DNA from: DAOVRD01 sp964521715
GTDB taxonomy: Bacteria > Planctomycetota > Brocadiia > SM23-32
DNA length: 64,000 bases
Reading direction: 5' to 3'
Assembly: GCA_964521715.1 (NCBI GenBank)
Contig: CAZFSS010000003.1
Span: forward strand, 1-64,000
Below the pieces are notes generated by a model. It was not told where the DNA came from and did no database searches. It saw only the letters and a list, made by a program, of their open reading frames with translations. Shown in pieces: positions 55,040 through 62,472 of this stretch (within the stretch, counting starts at the first letter, position 1; each line of letters starts with the position of its first letter). Position numbers and translations under genes: made by a program.

Positions 55040-55299
55040 GCCCGTTCACCCTGTGCTTCCTGGTGTTGCTGCTCTCCTCCTTCTTGTGCCTCTACAGGCT
55101 GCAGCAGGGCCCGACGGCGCCGGACCGCAGTGTTGCGATCGACGTGCTGGGCACGCTGTTGGTCGGCTTCTGCGCCCTTTATGCCCTCCAGACGGGCAAG
55201 GACTTCTACCTGAATATCGGCATCGCATGGGCTCTGTTGAGCTTCGTCGGCGCGATCGCCCTGGCCAAGTACCTGGAAGGGAAAGCGTTCGATGAGTGA
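55036..55299 (+). CDS. MnhF/MrpF-type antiporter subunit
   Basis: An 87-residue, three-helix protein with the family motif RLQQGPTAPDRSVAIDVLG. It overlaps MnhE by 4 bases and MnhG by 8 bases. Confidence 0.9.
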   Translation: MSPFTLCFLVLLLSSFLCLYRLQQGPTAPDRSVAIDVLGTLLVGFCALYALQTGKDFYLNIGIAWALLSFVGAIALAKYLEGKAFDE

Positions 55300-55669
55300 G
55301 TTCGGCTACCTGCTTATTGCAGTGGGCGTCCTTTTCGACTTGTTCGGGACGGTCGGACTGGTGCGCCTGCCGGACGTTTACAATCGGCTCCAGGCCGCCA
55401 CCAAGTGCGTCACCCTCGGCACGTGCTTCATCCTGATCGGCGCGGCGGTCGGCGGACCATCAGCCGGCTTTGCCGTCAGGGCCATTCTGTGCGCTGTGTT
55501 CGTCCTGCTGACCTCGCCTGTGGGCGCGCACGCCCTGGCGCGGGGCTCGCACCTCGGCGGGGTCAGGCTGTGGGAGGGCAGCGTGGTCGACAAGTACAGG
55601 GAAGACGCTGAGAAAGTCCGTCAGGCCACCGGCTCCCCCGGCGGGACCGACCGGTCTGAAGGCGAGTAG
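55292..55669 (+). CDS. MnhG/MrpG-type antiporter subunit
   Basis: A 125-residue protein with three helices and the motif GTVGLVRLPDVYNRLQAATK that identifies MnhG. A charged C-terminal tail of about 30 residues follows. Confidence 0.92.
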   Translation: MSEFGYLLIAVGVLFDLFGTVGLVRLPDVYNRLQAATKCVTLGTCFILIGAAVGGPSAGFAVRAILCAVFVLLTSPVGAHALARGSHLGGVRLWEGSVVDKYREDAEKVRQATGSPGGTDRSEGE

Positions 55670-55705
55670 CGTTGGGGCTGCTGCCCCGGAAGGAAGGCCG
55701 GAAGC

Positions 55706-56338
55706 TTGAAAGCACTCGCGAAAAAGGTTCTCTGGGCCCTCAAGATACCCTACCTGCCCGAAGCCATTCGGGCCGTTGTCAAAGGCCCGTACACCGTCGC
55801 GTTTCCCTTCGGCGACACGGTCGACACGGGGACCTATCGCGGCGCCACCGTGTGGGATTCCGACGTCTGCGTCGGCTGCGGAGCCTGCTACCAGGTCTGC
55901 CCGTCCGGTGCCATCGAGATGGTCGACGACACCGAGAGCGATCCCCCGATGAGGCGCTTCAAGCTGCGCTACGACCGGTGCATCTTCTGCGGGCACTGCC
56001 ACTTCAACTGCACCACGGACGACGGCATCTACCAGACAACAGATTGGAACCTGGCCACGTACGACCGGACCCAATCGTTCACGACGAACGAGAAGGAGCT
56101 GCTCGTGTGCGAGTGCTGCGGAGGAGTCATCGGCACCAAGGACCACATCCGCTGGGTCGCCAGGAAAGCCGGTCCGAAGGCATACGCCAACCCGGGCCTC
56201 GCCATCACTCTGGAGGGCGTCCTCGCCAGAGCGCCCCAGCCGGCAGCCAGGCCCAGGCCGCGGGGCGACCGCGCCAGCATCATGAGGGTCCTCTGCCCCC
56301 ATTGCCGGCGGGTCGTCGTGGTCGAGGAGATCACGTGA
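55706..56338 (+). CDS. NuoI/EchF/MbhN-like ferredoxin subunit with C-terminal zinc-ribbon-like cysteines
   Basis: The 210-residue subunit has two [4Fe-4S] motifs (CVGCGACYQVCP, CIFCGHCHFNC) of the NuoI type that feed electrons from ferredoxin into the hydrogenase. The C-terminal 90 residues add CECCGG and CPHCRR, two CxxC pairs that could make a zinc ribbon or another cluster; simple EchF proteins lack this. TTG start with AAGGAAGG upstream. Confidence 0.85.
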   Translation: MKALAKKVLWALKIPYLPEAIRAVVKGPYTVAFPFGDTVDTGTYRGATVWDSDVCVGCGACYQVCPSGAIEMVDDTESDPPMRRFKLRYDRCIFCGHCHFNCTTDDGIYQTTDWNLATYDRTQSFTTNEKELLVCECCGGVIGTKDHIRWVARKAGPKAYANPGLAITLEGVLARAPQPAARPRPRGDRASIMRVLCPHCRRVVVVEEIT

Positions 56339-56383
56339 CCCGGCCTCGCCGGGCGGGGCCGAGGCCGGCAGGACGATTCGCAA

Positions 56384-56884
56384 GTGCGCTCCCACCATCC
56401 TCCTGACGCTTCCGAATCCTGGGAAGATCCCCTGCGTCGCGCCGCAGGGCCGCGCTGTGTCGTACTCGGGATCGGCAACCGCCTCCGGGGCGACGACGCC
56501 GCCGGCCCCATCGTCGCAGAAGCCCTGATGAGCCGGGGCTTCGCGCGTGTGCTCGACTGCGGGCAGACGCCCGAGAACTACCTGGGCAAGGTCGCGCAGC
56601 TCCAGCCTTCCAGCGTTCTGTTCGTCGACTCCGTGGACTTCGACGCTGATCCGGGCGTCGTCCGGCTGTTCAGCGCCGATCGCTTCGAGGTCCAGGGGCT
56701 CTCCACGCACTCTCCCGGGCTCAGCCCGCTCACGGACTTCCTGGGCGGCAGTTGCGGGGCTGTCTGCCTGGTCCTTGCCATCCAGCCCGCCCGCGTGGCA
56801 CATGGCGGTGGCCTGTCTGATCCCGTTCGGCAGGCGGTCGAGCGGATCGTCTCAAGCGACGTCTGGGCTGCCCTCCTGGGCTGA
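56384..56884 (+). CDS. Hydrogenase maturation protease, HycI/HyaD family
   Basis: The 166-residue protein has the family N-terminal motif VVLGIGNRLRGDDAAGPIVAE with the nickel-sensing Asp, and the FVDSVDFDADPG region with the second conserved Asp. The conserved His is probably in STHSPGLSPL. It would cut the C-terminus of the hydrogenase large subunit after nickel insertion. GTG start; the first about 20 residues precede the conserved fold and the true start may be later. Confidence 0.85.
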   Translation: MRSHHPPDASESWEDPLRRAAGPRCVVLGIGNRLRGDDAAGPIVAEALMSRGFARVLDCGQTPENYLGKVAQLQPSSVLFVDSVDFDADPGVVRLFSADRFEVQGLSTHSPGLSPLTDFLGGSCGAVCLVLAIQPARVAHGGGLSDPVRQAVERIVSSDVWAALLG

Positions 56885-56926
56885 CCCTCCTGCGGGGCCC
56901 CGAGTGCCGCCATCCCTGCCTTTTGC

Positions 56927-56987
56927 CTTGATAATATCAAGCCCATGCCTTGACATTTTGAATGTATCGCTTATGATACTGAATGTA
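56927..56987 (+). promoter_or_regulatory. Operator-like dyad and direct repeats before the DUF2089 gene
   Basis: CTTGATA and TATCAAG flank a single A (56927-56941), just upstream of the -35 element. TGAATGTA occurs twice, 21 bp apart (from about 56959 and 56980), flanking the -10 region, and GTATC-6-GATAC overlaps it. The arrangement suggests a regulator acting on this promoter, possibly the DUF2089 protein itself. Confidence 0.45.
56950..56977 (+). promoter_or_regulatory. Strong promoter of the DUF2089 operon
   Basis: TTGACA (56950-56955) and TATGAT (56972-56977) are 16 bp apart, in the most AT-rich stretch of this part of the window. Confidence 0.7.
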
Positions 56988-57012
56988 CGTGTGTCATCAT
57001 CCGGAGGCGGCG

Positions 57013-57381
57013 ATGGGCAACACAATCATCCTGAAGTGCCCCGGCTGCGGAGGACAGGTGGAGGCCACCAGGCTGAGCTGCCCGGCCTGCGGCATCGTCA
57101 TAGAAGGGCGCTTCGCCACTTCGCCCTTCGCCAGGCTGTCGGGCGACCAGCAGGAGTTCGTCAACATCTTCCTCGCGGCCCGGGGCAACATCAAGCTGGT
57201 GGAGCGCCAGCTCGGCATCTCCTATCCCACGGTCAGGAACAGGCTTCGGGACGTCCAGCAGGCCCTCGGCCTGACCGACCTGGCTGAGGAGGACGACCGC
57301 AGGGAGGACGTGCTGGACGTGCTGAAACGCGTCGAGTCGGGCGAGCTGTCCGTCGAGGACGCCGTCGATTCACTGGAGTGA
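57013..57381 (+). CDS. DUF2089 regulator with zinc ribbon and helix-turn-helix
   Basis: The 122-residue protein has a zinc ribbon (Cys9, Cys12, Cys23, Cys26) and a helix-turn-helix (RGNIKLVERQLGISYPTVRN, about residues 56-75), the DUF2089 arrangement. The C-terminal helix ends with VLKRVESGELSVEDAVDSLE, a motif repeated at the N-terminus of the next three proteins. It is probably a transcription regulator of this operon. The ATG at 57013 follows CGGAGG by five bases. Confidence 0.85.
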   Translation: MGNTIILKCPGCGGQVEATRLSCPACGIVIEGRFATSPFARLSGDQQEFVNIFLAARGNIKLVERQLGISYPTVRNRLRDVQQALGLTDLAEEDDRREDVLDVLKRVESGELSVEDAVDSLE

Positions 57382-57395
57382 GCCGGAGGCAAGAG

Positions 57396-58334
57396 ATGGA
57401 CGAAGAACGGATGAAGGTGCTCCAGATGCTGGGCGAGCACAGGATCACCGCAGACCAGGCCGAGCGGCTGCTTGACTCGCTGGGCCGGGCGGGCGGCGAG
57501 CCGATGTCGGCCCGGGCCGAGCAGGCGATCGGCAAGCTGGGCGAGATCATCGGCCGCGTCTTCACCGGCCGGCACGCGTGGGACCGGGAGGCAAGGCAGG
57601 TGGAGGGAGAGCCGGTTCCGGAGCCCGGGCAGGGCTTCGCGCTCGGCTCCGGGGACTCGCTGGCTGTTCTGGCGACGGCCGGCAATGTGCGCATCGTTCA
57701 ACGCGACGACGCGGAGGTCGCGACGGTGAGTTCGCCCGCCGGGCGGCCCGCGGACGTGCGCCGCAAAGGAACGACGTGCATCGTCAGGGCAAGCATCCCG
57801 CCGGGCGACCTGGACATCACGATCCCTCCGATCAAGTCCCTGGACGTCAAGCTGTCGGGAGGCAGCGCGCGCCTGGAGGGGGTCGGGGCGGACGTCAGGA
57901 TCAGCGTTCGCGGCGGCAACCTGGCAGCCGACGGGTGCACCGGACGCTTCGACGTCAAGTGCATGGGCGGCAGCGCGGACATCAGGGGACGCATCAGCGG
58001 CATCGACGTGAAGTGCATGGGCGGGTCGATCGCCCTGAACGCCCTTCACCTTGTCGAGGGAGAGCACAGAGTGAGGGCGGCGGGCGGCGAGGTCGACCTG
58101 ACCGTCTCGCCGGGCTCGTCGCTCACCGTCAGGGCGAGCGTGCTGGGCGGATCCGTCACGTCGGACCTGCCCGTAGAACGCGAGGACAGGAGGGGGCCCA
58201 GAGCGCGTGCCGAGTACAGGATCGGCGACGGCAGGGCCTTCCTGGACGTGAAAGCCATGGGCGGCAACGTGCACATCGGCCTGGCACAGCAAGCCGGTGC
58301 CACTTCGCCTGCCGGCGGCCCCGAGGAGGAATGA
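57396..58334 (+). CDS. SHOCT-like plus DUF4097 (YvlB/LiaX-like) protein
   Basis: The 312-residue protein starts with a SHOCT-like helix pair (MKVLQMLGEHRITADQAERL) and continues with a DUF4097-type beta-solenoid in which the motif DVKxMGGxxxI occurs three times (about residues 188, 204, 287). No export signal is seen. Related proteins of the YvlB/LiaX type are linked to envelope-stress responses in Gram-positive bacteria; whether that applies here is unknown. CGGAGG precedes the ATG at 57396. Confidence 0.75.
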   Translation: MDEERMKVLQMLGEHRITADQAERLLDSLGRAGGEPMSARAEQAIGKLGEIIGRVFTGRHAWDREARQVEGEPVPEPGQGFALGSGDSLAVLATAGNVRIVQRDDAEVATVSSPAGRPADVRRKGTTCIVRASIPPGDLDITIPPIKSLDVKLSGGSARLEGVGADVRISVRGGNLAADGCTGRFDVKCMGGSADIRGRISGIDVKCMGGSIALNALHLVEGEHRVRAAGGEVDLTVSPGSSLTVRASVLGGSVTSDLPVEREDRRGPRARAEYRIGDGRAFLDVKAMGGNVHIGLAQQAGATSPAGGPEEE

Positions 58335-58337
58335 GCA

Positions 58338-58718
58338 ATGCAGGAAGAGAGGATGCGCGTGCTGAAGATGGTGGAGGAAGGCAAGGTGACGCCCGAGGAG
58401 GGGGCGCGCCTGCTCGATGCCATCCGCAAGAGGACGGAAGAACGCCCGGGAGCCGTGGCGTCGGCGCGCGGCCGGTGCCTCTGCGTAAGGGTCTTCGAAG
58501 GCGATCAGGAGAAGCCGAAGGTCAACGTGACCGTTCCGCTGGCGCTGGGCCGGCTCGCCCTGCGCTTCATCCCGCGTTCCGCCCTCGAGGAGCTGGCGGA
58601 GCAGGGCATCAATCTCGACGATCTGGACGAGCTGATCGCCAGCGTCGAACGCTCCGGGCCGTTCCGGCTGGTGGACGTCCAGGATGGCGCCGACAAGGTC
58701 GAGGTGGTGATCGAGTAA
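58338..58718 (+). CDS. SHOCT-like domain protein, second copy
   Basis: The 126-residue protein begins with MRVLKMVEEGKVTPEEGARL, the same motif as its neighbour, followed by a small alpha/beta domain containing VTVPLALGRLALRFIP and a terminal VDVQDGADKVEVVIE. It starts three bases after the previous stop. Function unknown. Confidence 0.75.
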   Translation: MQEERMRVLKMVEEGKVTPEEGARLLDAIRKRTEERPGAVASARGRCLCVRVFEGDQEKPKVNVTVPLALGRLALRFIPRSALEELAEQGINLDDLDELIASVERSGPFRLVDVQDGADKVEVVIE

Positions 58719-58768
58719 ACCCGGGCTCCGGGCCGCGCTGCGCGAGCTCAACCGGCGATCGGACTGCG

Positions 58769-59170
58769 ATGGAACACGAGATCGGCGACATCCTCGACGA
58801 GGTGGAGCGCGGTCGGCTCGCGGCGGATCATGCCGTCCGGCTGCTCCTCGCCCCGCCTGCCCCAGCACCGAGGCCGGGGATGAGGTGGCTCCGCGCGGAG
58901 TTCGGCGCGGGCCGGCCGGTTCGCTTCCGCCTGCCGTTCGCGCCCGTGGCGATGCTGCTGGCCGGCATGGAGGTCGCGCTGTACCCCGCGGTTATGCTGG
59001 CGGGCCGGATCGCCGCGTCGCGGACTGAAGACGTGCAGATCAAGCGGGTCCTGTCCAACCTTCCTTTCCTGCCGATCAGCCGCGTCCTCCTTGCGGTTCT
59101 GCGCTCCGGCGCGCCGTTCGGCGTCGCGGTGCGGGACGGCGACCGTCAATTCCGCATCGCCGTGGACTGA
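58769..59170 (+). CDS. SHOCT-like domain protein, third copy
   Basis: The 133-residue protein begins with IGDILDEVERGRLAADHAVR, matching the helical motif of the preceding genes, and continues with hydrophobic stretches (VAMLLAGMEVALYPAVMLAG) that could insert in or lie on a membrane. Function unknown. It is the last gene of the DUF2089 operon. Confidence 0.6.
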   Translation: MEHEIGDILDEVERGRLAADHAVRLLLAPPAPAPRPGMRWLRAEFGAGRPVRFRLPFAPVAMLLAGMEVALYPAVMLAGRIAASRTEDVQIKRVLSNLPFLPISRVLLAVLRSGAPFGVAVRDGDRQFRIAVD

Positions 59171-59312
59171 GCCGGAGCTCGCGGCCAAAGACCGGTGCGA
59201 TCCCGCGGTTGCATCCCTTTGCGGACCGCCCGGCGATGGTGTACAAGAAGTCCTCCAAGCGCAGATCGGTCATCAGGCATCCGCAGCCGGCAAGTGTGGA
59301 GATCCGGAACCG

Positions 59313-59783
59313 ATGGCCAAGGTCCTTTTGTTCATCCCTTCCGAAGAAGCGATCGACCGGTCGCTGGACGCGCGCAAGTGCGTCAACAGGCTGTCCAGGC
59401 GGATGGACGTGGACCGGCGCCTCTACGACGCGGCCGCTGACGCGGTCGCAGGCTCTGCCGCCTTCGCGGGCGAGTTTGATTCGGTGGCCGTGCTGTCCGG
59501 CCTGAGCGCGCTTGAGTTCGAGAGCGGCTACATGGAGATGGCGCTGGACACCATCTTCAAGCCGCAGGAGCTTCTGGGAAAGCTGCGGCAGGAGTTGCCC
59601 GAGGACTTCCCGGTCGTGGCGATCGTTGACGACGCCTATTCCGATTACATCATGAGCCCGTACCTGAAGGCGGGCGCGTCCGCTGTGGTCGGCACCAACG
59701 GGGACCTCTTCGGGCTGATCACCTCGCGCGTGCGGAGCCTGGACCAGCTCTTCCCTTACCTGAACGTCTTCCGGCGGGTGTGA
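59313..59783 (+). CDS. Unknown protein, possibly a degenerate receiver fold
   Basis: The 156-residue protein shows alternating hydrophobic strands (VLLFIP, SVAVLSGL, PVVAIVDDAY, ASAVVGT) and ends with a helix, a spacing like a CheY fold, but no phosphoacceptor Asp is at the expected place. No family is recognised. The ATG at 59313 was taken as start with GGAG upstream. Confidence 0.5.
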   Translation: MAKVLLFIPSEEAIDRSLDARKCVNRLSRRMDVDRRLYDAAADAVAGSAAFAGEFDSVAVLSGLSALEFESGYMEMALDTIFKPQELLGKLRQELPEDFPVVAIVDDAYSDYIMSPYLKAGASAVVGTNGDLFGLITSRVRSLDQLFPYLNVFRRV

Positions 59784-59833
59784 GGGCGCCGGCCGAGGGC
59801 GCCCCGATCGAAGTCCGAGCGCAGGAGTCAGCC

Positions 59834-60388
59834 ATGAGTTTCCTGATCTTCGCATCGAGTCCGAACAAGGACGGTCTGACGGAGGAGTGCGCCCAGGCGG
59901 CGGCGGAAGGCATTCGGGCCGCAGGCGCGGACGCGGAAATCGTCTACCTCAATGACGGGGACATCGGCTCGTGCCGGGCGTGCGGCCGCGGCTGGGGCAC
60001 GTGCCGTGAGGAGCACTGCTGCCAGGTCGAGGACGGCTTCCAGGCCGTGCACGAGAGGACGCGGGACGCCGACGGCTACGTCGTCGTCAGCCCCGTCTAC
60101 TTCGGGCAGCTTTCCGAGTCCGCCAAGTCATACTTCGACCGTTTGCGCCGCTGCGAGGCGACCAGGGGCGACCAGTCTGCGCTCGCAGGCAAGCCCGTCA
60201 TCGGCGTGGCGGCGGCTGGCGGAAGCGGCGGCGGCATCGTGAGCTGCCTGGACGAGATGAACCGCCTGTTCTCGCACCTGCGCTGCAACGTCTTCGACAT
60301 GATCACCGTGACGCGCAAGAGCCGCCCCTACAAGCCGGCGGCCATCCGCTCCGCAGCCGAGGCAATGGCTGCCTGCGGGGATCGCTGA
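59834..60388 (+). CDS. NADPH-dependent FMN reductase-type flavoprotein
   Basis: The 184-residue protein starts with FLIFASSPNKDGLTEECAQ, the phosphate-binding loop of flavodoxin-fold reductases, and has SCRACGRGWGTCREEHCC, a cysteine-rich loop used in this family as a redox or Fe-S site, then VVVSPVYFGQLSESAKSYFDR. It probably reduces flavin or a small substrate with electrons from NAD(P)H or ferredoxin. AGGAG precedes the start by six bases. Confidence 0.8.
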   Translation: MSFLIFASSPNKDGLTEECAQAAAEGIRAAGADAEIVYLNDGDIGSCRACGRGWGTCREEHCCQVEDGFQAVHERTRDADGYVVVSPVYFGQLSESAKSYFDRLRRCEATRGDQSALAGKPVIGVAAAGGSGGGIVSCLDEMNRLFSHLRCNVFDMITVTRKSRPYKPAAIRSAAEAMAACGDR

Positions 60389-60473
60389 CCTTCGTCCTTC
60401 AGGGGGCGGAGGCAACGGGCGCGGCGGCAGAGCGTGCCGCGTTCAGGCCAACTCCGGCGACACGCGCTTCTTC

Positions 60474-60501
60474 TTGCAGTCGCCGCGGGGGCGTGTAGAC
60501 T
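60474..60501 (+). promoter_or_regulatory. Possible promoter of the oxidoreductase gene
   Basis: TTGCAG (60474-60479) and TAGACT (60496-60501) are 16 bp apart, 52 bases before the ATG. Confidence 0.4.
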
Positions 60502-60553
60502 TCCCCGCTATTCGGGCAGGACCTTCCCCTCCAGCAGACGGGAGCAAGGCGAG

Positions 60554-61615
60554 ATGGCAACGTTCCGCGTGGCGTTCATCGGCACGGGCAGCAGAAAGAA
60601 GCCGGGCCGCACGGGCTATGGGATGGCCTACGAGCACGCCTCGGGCTACCGGGCGTTGGGCGACGCGTGCAAGATGGTGGCCTGCGCCGACATCGTTGAG
60701 GAGAACGCGAAGGCCTTCGCCGAGCACTTCGGCGTGCCCCGCACTTACACCGATTACCACAAGATGCTGTCCGCCGAGAAGCCCGACATCGTGAGCATCT
60801 GCGTCTGGCCGCACCTGCACGCGCAGATGGTGATCGACTGCGCGGAGGCCAGCGTCAAGGGCGTCCACTGCGAGAAGCCCATGGCACTGACGTGGGGGGA
60901 CTCGAAGCGCATGGCCGCCGCCTGCGCCGAGAGCGGGGCGAAGCTCACCTTCCAGCACCGCTTCGGCAAGCCGTTCCGCAAGGCCAAAGCCCTGCTGGAC
61001 GCGGGCGAGATCGGCCGGCTGCTCAGGATCGAGTCGGGCTTCGGCAACCTGTACGACTACGGCTCGCACAACTTCGACATGACGTGCTACTTCAACGGTC
61101 AGGTCCCGTGCGAGTGGGCGATCGCGCAGATCGACTACCGCAAGGAGAGCCTGATCTTCGGCGCCCACAATGAGAACGCGGCGTTCGCGCTCTGGAAGTA
61201 CGAGAACGGCGTCTTCGGCCATACCGCCACGGGCCTCGGCCGCGAGGCCGTCGGCGCCTACAATCGTCTGACAGGCACGGAGGGAGTGATCGAGATCGAG
61301 CCCGTGGGGGAGGGCCTGCCCATGCTGCGCATCAAGCGGGCGGGCGACACCTCCTGGGAGGCCATCGACTGCGAGGGCGAGCACTGCCACGGGCCGGGCT
61401 ACAACGAGCGGGCCATCGCCGACGTCGTGCGGTGCCTGCAAGAGGGCACGACCTCCGAGCTCTGCGCCGAGAACGCGCTCCAGGCGACGGAGATCATCTT
61501 CGCGTGCTGGGAGTCCGCGCGGCGCCGGGGACTCGTCGAGCTGCCGCTGGACATCGAGGACAATCCCCTGGAGGAGATGGTCGCCACGGGTGCCCTTCGG
61601 CCGAGCAAGGGTTGA
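60554..61615 (+). CDS. Gfo/Idh/MocA-family oxidoreductase
   Basis: The 353-residue protein has an N-terminal Rossmann motif (RVAFIGTGSRKKPGRTGYG), the YTDYHKML segment, the catalytic CEKPMALT and the C-terminal substrate domain (HRFGKPFRKAKALLDAGEIG). Such enzymes oxidise or reduce sugars and cyclitols with NAD(P). The substrate cannot be read from sequence. The loop after the Rossmann glycines is longer than usual (SRKKPGRTGYGMAYEH). A textbook terminator follows. Confidence 0.88.
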   Translation: MATFRVAFIGTGSRKKPGRTGYGMAYEHASGYRALGDACKMVACADIVEENAKAFAEHFGVPRTYTDYHKMLSAEKPDIVSICVWPHLHAQMVIDCAEASVKGVHCEKPMALTWGDSKRMAAACAESGAKLTFQHRFGKPFRKAKALLDAGEIGRLLRIESGFGNLYDYGSHNFDMTCYFNGQVPCEWAIAQIDYRKESLIFGAHNENAAFALWKYENGVFGHTATGLGREAVGAYNRLTGTEGVIEIEPVGEGLPMLRIKRAGDTSWEAIDCEGEHCHGPGYNERAIADVVRCLQEGTTSELCAENALQATEIIFACWESARRRGLVELPLDIEDNPLEEMVATGALRPSKG

Positions 61616-61645
61616 GTGGAGACCGCAGCGGTAGGGGCTATAGCG

Positions 61646-61679
61646 GCAGGGGCGCTTCGCGAGGCGCCCCTGCGTTTTT
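61646..61679 (+). terminator. Rho-independent terminator
   Basis: GCAGGGGCGC (61646-61655) and GCGCCCCTGC (61664-61673) form a perfect 10-bp stem with an 8-base loop, followed by GTTTTT. It lies 31 bases after the oxidoreductase stop. Confidence 0.85.
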
Positions 61680-61751
61680 GGTCAGGCGAGGCTGCTCTTC
61701 GGTCCGCGCAATGGAGTCGTGCGCGACGGGACCGGACGCCAGGCCGGACCG

Positions 61752-62222
61752 TTAGGCTTGCTGGACCGGCACCTGCACCTCAGTCAGGAACTCCTCGGGG
61801 CTGCCCACCTGCCCGGCGACCTTGTGGAAGACTTCCCGCGTCGGCGCCTCCTCGACGGGATGATAGCCGTTCTCGCCCATCCAGGAGAAGATCTCTTCGT
61901 ACACCGCCGATATTCCCCTGTAAGGCCCCTGGTGCACGGCGAACGCCACGGTCGTGCCAGGCAGCTTCTTGCGTTCGACTTCGTCGGCCGGATCGCACGC
62001 CTCCTCGATGGGCAGGCAGGCCTCAGCGCGCAGCTTCTCCTCAGGCACCTGGGAAGGGTCGTCGTAATACAGCGCCAGCGGGAGCCCGCTGTAAGGATGC
62101 CCAACGCGCAGGAGCCACGACATCAGCTCTCCCAGTTTCTCCTGCGTCTGGTCGTAGCTGCCCGTGAAAGAGAGGCTTAAGACCGTCATCGGCTCGACTT
62201 CTTTGACCTGGATTTCTGCCAT
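61752..62222 (-). CDS. GyrI-like / AraC-effector-binding-domain protein
   Basis: The 156-residue protein has the SOUL/GyrI-like small-molecule-binding fold: MTVLSLSFTGSYDQTQEKLG, the acidic centre, VAFAVHQGPYRGISAVYEEI and VEEAPTREVFHK. It is a stand-alone effector-binding domain without DNA-binding part. Ligand unknown. GAGGTC precedes the ATG at 62222, and a promoter can be read further upstream. Confidence 0.8.
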   Translation of the reverse strand: MAEIQVKEVEPMTVLSLSFTGSYDQTQEKLGELMSWLLRVGHPYSGLPLALYYDDPSQVPEEKLRAEACLPIEEACDPADEVERKKLPGTTVAFAVHQGPYRGISAVYEEIFSWMGENGYHPVEEAPTREVFHKVAGQVGSPEEFLTEVQVPVQQA

Positions 62223-62281
62223 TGTGACCTCGGGTTTTGCGCGCTGGAATGCCGCCCTCCGCCGGGGCGGCGAATCCTCCT

Positions 62282-62310
62282 TTCTTACCATGACGGCCGG
62301 GGACTGTCAA
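62282..62310 (-). promoter_or_regulatory. Possible promoter of the GyrI-like gene
   Basis: On the minus strand TTGACA (62310-62305) is followed 17 bp later by TAAGAA (62287-62282). Confidence 0.4.
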
Positions 62311-62400
62311 GCGCCAAGGGCTTCCCTGCAACTGACTTAGGCTTTCCAGACGGGCCGGCACGCCCTCCGGCGTGCCCAAAACGTGCGCTCGCCGCACCCT

Positions 62401-62430
62401 TTGCTTTCGCCATCGCCGTTTACCTACAAT
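62401..62430 (+). promoter_or_regulatory. Possible ftsK promoter
   Basis: TTGCTT (62401-62406) and TACAAT (62425-62430) are 18 bp apart, 43 bases before the ftsK start. Confidence 0.4.
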
Positions 62431-62472
62431 GATTGACGAGTGCGGTCATCGTGTGTCTTCAGGGCGTGTGAG

